Below are positions 4,180 through 9,738 of a stretch of 9,738 nucleotides of DNA, one piece after another (position 1 is the stretch's first letter; each line of letters begins with the position of its first letter). The translations under genes and the position numbers were made by a program. The notes under the pieces were generated by a model that saw nothing but the letters and a program-made list of their open reading frames with translations, ran no database searches and was not told the DNA's origin. Source of the stretch: Dehalococcoidia bacterium (lineage in GTDB: Bacteria; Chloroflexota; Dehalococcoidia; GIF9; AB-539-J10); contig JAOUDT010000036.1 in the NCBI GenBank assembly GCA_029859145.1, positions 1-9,738 of the forward strand, read 5' to 3'.

Positions 4180-6328
4180 TTATTTCCCCCTTTCTTGTTA
4201 CGCTTACTACATTCCACACTGAGTGAATTCTCGACATTATTTTGCTCAGCTGGGCAGCATTCTTCACCTCCAAAGTGAAATGCATCGTGACGCTATCGTC
4301 ACGATGATTGTCCATGCTTACCTCACTGAGGTTTACCCCTTCCTCGGCTATAATAGCACTAACATCCCGAACAAGGCCAACTCGGTCCCAAGCATCAATC
4401 TGAATGGTCACAGGGTAGACTTGCGCCACAGCTCCCCACTCTACTTTGACCAGTCGCTCTTTCTCTTCTTCGTGGACAATGTTAGGGCAATCTTTGCGGT
4501 GCACAGTGATACCTCGGCCTTGAGTAATATACCCAATAATCTTATCGCCGGGCAAGGGATGACAGCAATTAGCTAAACGTGTAAGCAAATCGCCTACGCC
4601 CAAGACGTTGATGCTCACAGGACTGATCTTCCGCGCAGGCAGTACTTCGGGGCCTTCCTCAGTCGGCTCCAATGCTCCGCTCAGTCTAAGCATTATTTGA
4701 GAAGAATTGATGCTGCCACTGCCCAAGGCGGCAAAAAGATCGTCGGCACTGTCATAGTTAAGCAGGCGTGCTACCTCGTCAACACCAGGTAAACCGACGC
4801 CCAACTTCCTAACCTCTTTATCCCAGATCTGCTTACCAGTTTCAATACATTGACTTCGTTCCTGCTTGGCAAACCACTGCCGTATCTTGGATCGTGCGTG
4901 AGATGTCTTGACATAACCAAGCTCAGTATTAAGCCAGTCCAGACTCGGTCCTTTGTCCACTTTGCTGGCCATAATCTCCACCACATCGCCATTCTTGAGG
5001 GCATAGTTCAGAGGCTCAAGTCGGCCGTTCACCTTAGCTCCGATGCATCTATAGCCCAAATCCGTATGGATTCGAAAGGCGAAATCCAGAGGAGTAGCGC
5101 CCCTAGGTAACTCCTTTATCTCCCCCTTGGGAGTGTAGACGAACACCCGATCCACAAGGACATCAGTTTTGACAGATTCCAGGAACTCTTCACTATCAAG
5201 CTCCTCCCGCCAATCACCGAGCTGTCGCAGCCAGGCCATCTCGTCCCTAGACTTCTCTCCTTCTTTCCCTTCTTTATAAAGCCAGTGAGCAGCTACTCCG
5301 AATTCGTTGACTCGATGCATATTATGGGTTCGAATTTGTATCTCCAAGGGTGTTGTACCCTGACACATTACCGTAGTGTGCAAAGCTTGATAGCCATTAT
5401 CCTTGGGATTAGCAATAAAATCATCGAACTCTTCAGGTATAGGCCGCCAAAGAGTATGAATCACACCCAACGCCTTATAGCAATCTGAAACCGAGTCCAC
5501 TAGCAAACGTAAGGCAAAAAGGTCATGGATATCCCCAAATTTTTTGCCCTGCGCATCATATTTGCTCATCTTCTGATATATGCTGTAGATGTGCTTCGGC
5601 CGGCCATAAACTTTGGCTTCTATGCCGGCCTTATTCAATTCCTGGCTTAGCATCTGACTAGCTTCGCTTATGAAGCCCTCTCTCTCAGCTCGCTTGCCGG
5701 CCACCAGGCGGGCAATCTGATGATATACACGTGGTTTTAGATAGCGAAAGGCTAGGTCCTCTAGTTGCCATTTTGCCTCCCTCATACCCAGACGGTGCGC
5801 CAAGGGAGCATATATCTCCAGGGTCTCTTGAGCGATAGCTCGCCGTTTCTCAGCGGGTAAACCCTCCAGTGTCCGCATATTATGCAGTCTATCTGCCAAT
5901 TTGATGAGAACCACTCTCAGGTCTTCAGCTGTAGCCAAGAGCATTTTGCGCAAGTTTTCCGCCTGAGCCTTCGATTTTGCTTCTCCAGTCCCAGCCCTAT
6001 TGGCAAGCTTGTTCAGCTTCGTAACTCCATCAACAAGCTTGACCACTGGTAGACCGAATTTGGCCCCTATCTCTTCCAAAGATATACCGCAGTCCTCAGG
6101 GACATCGTGCAACAAGGCGGCAGCTAACGTTTCGGCATCGAGGTGTAGCTCAGCTAGAATCATGGCTGCGTTCAAAGGATGCTCCACATAGGGCTCTCCC
6201 GTTTTGCGCACTTGCCCCCGGTGAGCCTTGGCAGCAAATTCGTAAGCCTCTTTGACCAGAGCTATCTTATCCTCAGGCAGATAAGTATTAGCCAATTCTA
6301 TGAGTTTGTTGCTGTCCATCCAATTCAT
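4169..6328 (-). CDS. relA: (p)ppGpp synthetase/hydrolase, long RSH (Rel) type
   Basis: A 719-residue RelA/SpoT homologue, full length for long RSH proteins, which make and degrade the alarmone (p)ppGpp in the stringent response. Domains in order: HD hydrolase (about 25-180) with GEPYVEHP, HDVPED (74-79; both the HD and the ED pair intact) and LADRLHNM (144-151); synthetase (about 235-350) with GRPKHIYSIYQKM, DIHDLFALRLLV and NGYQALHTT; TGS (about 392-455) starting VFVYTPKGEIKELP; a helical region; a zinc-finger-like segment NCCHPLPGD..GYITQGRGITVHRKDCPN (587-616); and a C-terminal ACT domain (about 640-715). It should therefore both hydrolyse and synthesise, and sense the ribosome through its C-terminal half. 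Unusually, the synthetase motif normally RXKD in bifunctional enzymes reads EFDD (300-303). The start at 6328 has no Shine-Dalgarno; the ATG at 6319 (Met4) may be the true start. Divergent from hisS, overlapping rpsT. Confidence 0.93.
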   Translation of the reverse strand: MNWMDSNKLIELANTYLPEDKIALVKEAYEFAAKAHRGQVRKTGEPYVEHPLNAAMILAELHLDAETLAAALLHDVPEDCGISLEEIGAKFGLPVVKLVDGVTKLNKLANRAGTGEAKSKAQAENLRKMLLATAEDLRVVLIKLADRLHNMRTLEGLPAEKRRAIAQETLEIYAPLAHRLGMREAKWQLEDLAFRYLKPRVYHQIARLVAGKRAEREGFISEASQMLSQELNKAGIEAKVYGRPKHIYSIYQKMSKYDAQGKKFGDIHDLFALRLLVDSVSDCYKALGVIHTLWRPIPEEFDDFIANPKDNGYQALHTTVMCQGTTPLEIQIRTHNMHRVNEFGVAAHWLYKEGKEGEKSRDEMAWLRQLGDWREELDSEEFLESVKTDVLVDRVFVYTPKGEIKELPRGATPLDFAFRIHTDLGYRCIGAKVNGRLEPLNYALKNGDVVEIMASKVDKGPSLDWLNTELGYVKTSHARSKIRQWFAKQERSQCIETGKQIWDKEVRKLGVGLPGVDEVARLLNYDSADDLFAALGSGSINSSQIMLRLSGALEPTEEGPEVLPARKISPVSINVLGVGDLLTRLANCCHPLPGDKIIGYITQGRGITVHRKDCPNIVHEEEKERLVKVEWGAVAQVYPVTIQIDAWDRVGLVRDVSAIIAEEGVNLSEVSMDNHRDDSVTMHFTLEVKNAAQLSKIMSRIHSVWNVVSVTRKGEISVS
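4186..4193 (-). promoter_or_regulatory. Ribosome binding site of rpsT, inside relA
   Basis: On the minus strand AAAGGGGG lies six bases before the GTG of rpsT and is part of the relA codons for its last residues. It decides the rpsT start, since no other start codon is near the conserved N-terminus with comparable spacing. Confidence 0.7.
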
Positions 6329-6355
6329 AATACTGGAACTGCAGAACTAACGCAA
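6327..6355 (-). promoter_or_regulatory. relA promoter whose -10 box overlaps the first possible start codon
   Basis: On the minus strand TTGCGT (6355-6350) is followed after exactly 17 bases by TATTAT (6332-6327), five of six to the -10 consensus. The first relA ATG (6328-6326) lies partly inside this -10 box, so it could not be translated from this promoter. With the usual 6-7 base discriminator, transcription would begin at 6320-6319, on or one base before the second in-frame ATG (6319-6317). That predicts a leaderless message and a 716-residue protein. Confidence 0.45.
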
Positions 6356-6384
6356 ATGAGTAGATATGGTAAACTAGGAGCTAC

Positions 6385-6393
6385 AGAAGGAGG
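6385..6393 (+). promoter_or_regulatory. Strong ribosome binding site of hisS
   Basis: AGAAGGAGG, close to the full anti-Shine-Dalgarno complement, lies six bases before GTG at 6400. The ATG at 6396 is only two bases from it and in another frame, where it meets a stop after three codons, so the GTG is the start. I found no clear -35/-10 pair for hisS in the 71-bp gap; TATGGT at 6365-6370 is the nearest -10-like sequence and has no matching -35. Confidence 0.8.
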
Positions 6394-6399
6394 ATATGC

Positions 6400-7659
6400 G
6401 TGTATAAGGCACCTCGGGGGACGTTCGACATCCTGCCACAAGAGCATCCTTACTGGAAATACGTAGAAGAGAAAGCTGCTTCATTATGCCAGCTCTATGG
6501 TTACCAGCCATTGAGCACGCCCATATTTGAAGATGCTCAAGTCTTCACCAAGACTGTTGCCGGGGGAACAGATATCGTCGACAAGGAAATGTATATCTTT
6601 CAGGACAAGAGTGGGCAAGAATTGGCTCTAAGAGCCGAGGGGACAGCCCCAGTTTGCAGGGCCTATGTGGAGCACGGATTATTCAACTTGCCTCAACCTG
6701 TGAAGCTTTATTACATTGGACCAGCCTTCAGGTACGAGCGCCCTCAATCAGGGAGGTATCGCCAGCATCACCAGTTCGGCTTTGAGGCTTTAGGGGAGGC
6801 GGACCCCGCCCTCGATGCTGAAGTAGTTGAGATGGCCCGGCACTTCTTTTCTTCGCTAGGATTATCTCAATTCATCATTCAACTCAATAGCATTGGCTGC
6901 AGGCTTTGTCGCCCCGGATATTTGGAACTACTCAAGCAGAATTATTCAGGTTATGCGGACCGTCTTTGCCCTGACTGCAAAGTCAGACTGGTCAAGAATC
7001 CGCTACGCCTGCTTGATTGCAAGAAAGCCAGTTGCCAGGAGATGACTGGGGCCGCACCGAAAATTACCGACTATTTGTGCCATGAATGCCAGCTCCACTT
7101 CCAAAGTGTTCAAAAATATTTGGGGCTAATGCGCATTCTTTTTGAATTGAACCCTAGACTGGTCCGTGGCTTGGATTATTACACCAGGACAGTATTCGAG
7201 GTTGAACCTCGAGAGAATGGAGGCCAGACTGCTCTTGGCGGAGGTGGTCGCTATGATAACCTCATCGAGGAATTGGGAGGGAAACCGACTCCGGCGGTGG
7301 GCTTTGCAACCGGGCTGGAGAGAATAATATTGAATCTGAAGAAACAGAGGCTAGACATTCCGGCATTGCCCGGGCCTGACGTTTTCATTGCCTACCTGGA
7401 GGGAGAGGCCAAGACCGAGGCTATGAAGCTTGCCTCTGACCTACGCAAAGCCGGCATTGGTGTTATCATGGCTACGGGTGATAAGAGCCTGAGAGCGCAG
7501 ATGAGACAAGCTGATTCCTTGGAGATTGCCTACGCCCTCATCCTCGGCGAACAGGAAATCAGGAAACGAAACGTTATGTTGCGGGACATGAGAAGTGGAG
7601 AACAGAAGACTGTCCCCTGCGCTGAAATAGCCGGATTTCTCAAGCAGCCCAAAGTATGA
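6400..7659 (+). CDS. hisS: Histidyl-tRNA synthetase
   Basis: A 419-residue class IIa aminoacyl-tRNA synthetase that attaches histidine to tRNA-His in the cytoplasm; length is normal. Seen: the N-terminal KAPRGTFDILP, LRAEGTAP (77-84), class II motif 2 as FRYERPQSGRYRQHHQF (110-126), the histidine-binding LVRGLDYYTRTVFEV (254-268), the glycine-rich GGGGRYD (280-286), motif 3 as AVGFATGLERI (299-309), and a C-terminal anticodon-binding domain from about 325 onward with PDVFIAYLEGEA at its start. The insertion between motif 2 and the histidine site carries eight cysteines in four pairs (167/170, 190/193, 207/212, 227/230), suggesting zinc binding. The start is GTG, fixed by the strong ribosome binding site. 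It is divergent from relA and lies 99 bp before gyrB in the same direction; the two could share a transcript, but gyrB has its own promoter. Confidence 0.95.
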   Translation: MYKAPRGTFDILPQEHPYWKYVEEKAASLCQLYGYQPLSTPIFEDAQVFTKTVAGGTDIVDKEMYIFQDKSGQELALRAEGTAPVCRAYVEHGLFNLPQPVKLYYIGPAFRYERPQSGRYRQHHQFGFEALGEADPALDAEVVEMARHFFSSLGLSQFIIQLNSIGCRLCRPGYLELLKQNYSGYADRLCPDCKVRLVKNPLRLLDCKKASCQEMTGAAPKITDYLCHECQLHFQSVQKYLGLMRILFELNPRLVRGLDYYTRTVFEVEPRENGGQTALGGGGRYDNLIEELGGKPTPAVGFATGLERIILNLKKQRLDIPALPGPDVFIAYLEGEAKTEAMKLASDLRKAGIGVIMATGDKSLRAQMRQADSLEIAYALILGEQEIRKRNVMLRDMRSGEQKTVPCAEIAGFLKQPKV

Positions 7660-7665
7660 TATAAT
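7637..7665 (+). promoter_or_regulatory. Sigma70-type promoter for gyrB
   Basis: A perfect TATAAT (7660-7665) begins one base after the hisS stop codon, with TTCTCA (7637-7642, four of six to the -35 consensus) 17 bases upstream inside the end of hisS. A second -10-like TATACT overlaps it at 7665-7670. Transcription near 7672 would give a leader of about 87 bases. Confidence 0.6.
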
Positions 7666-7689
7666 ATACTATGCTATTAACCGCGAATG

Positions 7690-7705
7690 GAAACGCTCGC
7701 GTTTC
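7690..7705. promoter_or_regulatory. Palindrome/hairpin in the gyrB leader
   Basis: Arms GAAACGC (7690-7696) and GCGTTTC (7699-7705) are perfectly complementary with two bases between them. As RNA this would fold to a 6-bp stem with a CTCG loop, about 18 bases into the predicted gyrB leader; as DNA it is a 16-bp operator-like site just downstream of the transcription start. No T-run follows, so it is not an intrinsic terminator of hisS. Function unknown. Confidence 0.4.
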
Positions 7706-7758
7706 GTGTCATAATCTGACTCAGCACTTCTGCAAATGTACCCGGAAATAAACTACCT

Positions 7759-9681
7759 ATGCCTCAAAATGACGTAAACAACCAGGCAAAGTCCGAATAT
7801 ACCGCCAAAGACATCCAGATCCTAGATGAAATCAAGGCCGTACGCTTGCGTCCAGGCATGTATATTGGCGGCACCGATAAGCACGGATTGCACCAGATTC
7901 TCTACGAGATAGTGTATAACAGCATAGACGAAGCCATGGCCGGCTGCTGCACCCGAATTGAAGTAACAATCCGTGCAGATTACAGTGTCACGGTGACCGA
8001 TAATGGGCGAGGTATCCCTACAGAAATCATGCAGGGGCAAGATATAACAGCCCTGGAAGCAGTGTTGACTCGACTGCACGCTGGGGCCAAGTTCACCAAC
8101 CATGTGTACGGCGTGTCCAGTGGTCTCCACGGTGTCGGTGCTTCAGTGGTAAATGCCTTGTCCTCGTGGCTCAAAGCCGAGGTCAAACGCCAGGGAAAGC
8201 TCTACTTGCAGGAATACCGTCGAGGGGTACCCCAAGGCGAAGTAGGGATCGTTGGGGATGCCGCGGACACAGGTACTTCAATTTCCTTCCTCGCTGATAA
8301 GGAAATCTTCGAGAGCATTGACTATGATTTCGAAACGGCCTGCCAGCGCCTGCGGGAACTGGCCTACCTGAACAAAGGGGTGGAGATAGCCATTAGGGAC
8401 GAGAGAACTGATCAGCAGAAGGCGTTCTACTTCGACGGGGGAATAGCCAGTTTTGTTCGTCGCCTCAACAAGAACAGAGGCGTTGTCCACCCTTATCCCA
8501 TCTATGTTTCCACCATGACAGATAGCACCGTAATAGAGGCAGCTCTACAGTATAACGATAGCTTTACCGAGTCTACTCTCTCCTTCGCCAACTGTGTCAA
8601 CACCAGAGACGGAGGCAGCCACCTCACCGGCTTTCGTTCAGCACTGACCCGGGTTTTCAACGACTATGCCCGCAATACGAAGATTCTGAAGGATACCGAC
8701 CCCAACCTGACCGGGGAAGATGTACGAGAAGGGGCGGTAGCCATCATCAGTGTAAAACTGCCCCAGCCTCAGTTTGAAGGCCAAACCAAGGCCCGGCTGG
8801 GCAATCCCGAGGTAAAAAGTCATGTTGAATCTGCCGTGGCCAGCAGCTTGTCTCTTTACCTGGAGCAACACCCCAACGAGGCCAAGGCAATCATAGACAA
8901 GTGCCTGACCGCTGCCAGAGCCAGAGAGGCGGCTCGGAAAGCCCGTGACCTCGTTCTGAAGAAGACTGGATTCGAAACATCAACCCTGCCCGGGAAACTA
9001 GCCGATTGTTCCGAGAAAGAGCCAGCAAAATGCGAGCTTTACCTGGTTGAAGGTGACTCAGCCGGCGGCTCAGCTAAACAAGGGCGAGACCGCCGCTTTC
9101 AAGCTATTCTCCCTCTGAGAGGCAAAATACTAAACGTAGAAAAGGCCGCCAAAGATAAGATTCTGGAACATACAGAGCTCAGGGCCATTGTCACAGCGTT
9201 AAAAGCAAGTGCTGACGAACAATTTGATAGCTCTAAGCTTCGCTACCACAGAATAATCATCATGACTGATGCTGATGTTGATGGCTCGCACATTCGCACT
9301 CTGCTCCTCACTTTCTTCTATCGCCATATGACAGAGTTAGTTAACCAGGGCTATCTCTACATTGCCCAACCACCCCTTTACCGACTCAAGTCCGGCAAAC
9401 AGGAGTTCTGGCTTTACTCTGAGCAAGAAAAGGAAGAAAAGCTTAAAGGACTAAGAGAAAACAAAGTGGAGATTCAGAGATACAAAGGGCTGGGGGAGAT
9501 GACGCCTCAGCAACTATGGGAGACGACTATGAATCCCACCATCAGAACCCTGCTCAAGGTACAGGTAGAGGATGCCATAGCCGCAGACGCGGCTTTTCGC
9601 ATGCTCATGGGCGATGAAGTTCTGCCTCGCAAAAGGTTCATCCAGGCCCACGCTCAAAGCGTTAGAAACCTCGATATTTAG
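7759..9681 (+). CDS. gyrB: DNA gyrase subunit B
   Basis: A 640-residue GyrB of normal short-form length, the ATPase subunit of the type IIA topoisomerase that introduces negative supercoils together with GyrA. Seen: LRPGMYIG (30-37), the GHKL ATP site with EIVYNSIDEA (Glu50, Asn54), TDNGRGIP (80-87) and the lid SGLHGVGASVVNALS (121-135); the transducer domain with QTKARLGN (342-349), whose lysine normally contacts ATP; the TOPRIM domain with EGDSAGGSAKQGRDR (431-445), LPLRGKILNVEKA and MTDADVDGSHI (502-512), in which Glu431, Asp504 and Asp506 are the metal-binding acidic residues; and the C-terminal QRYKGLGEM tail. No intein or large insertion. QGRDR and PLRGKILNVEKA favour GyrB over ParE. 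The ATG has only a weak Shine-Dalgarno (GGA, about a dozen bases upstream). Preceded by its own promoter and a palindrome-containing leader; the gyrA partner is not in the window. Confidence 0.96.
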   Translation: MPQNDVNNQAKSEYTAKDIQILDEIKAVRLRPGMYIGGTDKHGLHQILYEIVYNSIDEAMAGCCTRIEVTIRADYSVTVTDNGRGIPTEIMQGQDITALEAVLTRLHAGAKFTNHVYGVSSGLHGVGASVVNALSSWLKAEVKRQGKLYLQEYRRGVPQGEVGIVGDAADTGTSISFLADKEIFESIDYDFETACQRLRELAYLNKGVEIAIRDERTDQQKAFYFDGGIASFVRRLNKNRGVVHPYPIYVSTMTDSTVIEAALQYNDSFTESTLSFANCVNTRDGGSHLTGFRSALTRVFNDYARNTKILKDTDPNLTGEDVREGAVAIISVKLPQPQFEGQTKARLGNPEVKSHVESAVASSLSLYLEQHPNEAKAIIDKCLTAARAREAARKARDLVLKKTGFETSTLPGKLADCSEKEPAKCELYLVEGDSAGGSAKQGRDRRFQAILPLRGKILNVEKAAKDKILEHTELRAIVTALKASADEQFDSSKLRYHRIIIMTDADVDGSHIRTLLLTFFYRHMTELVNQGYLYIAQPPLYRLKSGKQEFWLYSEQEKEEKLKGLRENKVEIQRYKGLGEMTPQQLWETTMNPTIRTLLKVQVEDAIAADAAFRMLMGDEVLPRKRFIQAHAQSVRNLDI

Positions 9682-9738
9682 CCCTCCGGCCTCCCTCAGA
9701 CTTGTGTGGTTGGGGCATGGGAAGAATTCACCAGCGTT
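9682..9738. other. Non-coding 57 bases after gyrB
   Basis: Short tail to the window edge. There is no stem followed by a T-run, so no terminator can be called, and no start codon with a ribosome binding site is visible. Confidence 0.5.

Noticed and set aside
4223..4576. 117-codon plus-strand open frame inside relA
   Set aside because: It is antisense to the conserved zinc-finger and ACT region of relA; the opposite-strand coding fully explains the open frame.
7660..7758. hisS transcription terminator in the hisS-gyrB gap
   Set aside because: The only strong hairpin (7690-7705) has no T-tract after it and lies downstream of the gyrB promoter, so a leader or operator role is more likely.
1..9738. 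CRISPR array, transposon, prophage, tRNA or rRNA
   Set aside because: No regularly spaced repeats, terminal inverted repeats around a transposase, phage-like genes, cloverleaf or conserved rRNA sequence was visible on either strand.

Overview
The window looks like ordinary chromosomal core sequence, probably from a member of the Chloroflexota, most likely class Dehalococcoidia. That placement is an inference from memory of protein style: the N-terminus of the branched-chain aminotransferase, the eight-cysteine histidyl-tRNA synthetase, and gyrB, relA and hisS lying together, an association I recall from Dehalococcoides. No 16S gene or other decisive marker is present. Base composition looks intermediate (around half G+C) and even across the window. 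I saw no insertion sequence, phage gene, CRISPR array, tRNA or rRNA.

Layout. Bases 1-293 hold the 3' end of a nitroreductase-family flavoprotein (+), cut by the window edge. Bases 294-654 hold no convincing gene, only short inverted and direct repeats. A small FMN-binding split-barrel protein of the pyridoxamine 5'-phosphate oxidase family (655-1077, -) is divergent from a TatD-family metal hydrolase (1259-2032, +); the 181 bp between them carry a good promoter for the former and an operator-like inverted repeat before the latter. A branched-chain aminotransferase (2201-3181, +) follows with its own promoter. Its 3' end overlaps by 41 bp the 3' end of a convergent class II aldolase (3141-3713, -). 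A 208-bp gap with a nested inverted-repeat structure leads to rpsT (3922-4179, -), whose start lies inside the end of relA (4169-6328, -), a long bifunctional-type (p)ppGpp synthetase/hydrolase. relA is divergent from hisS (6400-7659, +), which is followed by gyrB (7759-9681, +) with its own promoter and a leader containing a palindrome. The last 57 bases are non-coding.

How the genes fit together. The right two thirds is an information-processing and growth-control block: DNA supercoiling (GyrB), histidine charging (HisRS), the stringent-response enzyme that senses uncharged tRNA at the ribosome (RelA/Rel), and a small-subunit ribosomal protein (S20) apparently translated by coupling from the relA message. 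The left third is metabolic: branched-chain amino acid transamination, a sugar-phosphate-type aldolase, two flavin-type proteins and a metal-dependent hydrolase.

I did not find an undescribed multigene system. The points most worth a second look are regulatory or protein-level: a charge-reversed EXDD motif in a Rel protein with an intact hydrolase domain, a promoter whose -10 box overlaps the annotated relA start and suggests a leaderless message, relA-rpsT overlap, a structured element downstream of rpsT, and two operator-like palindromes.
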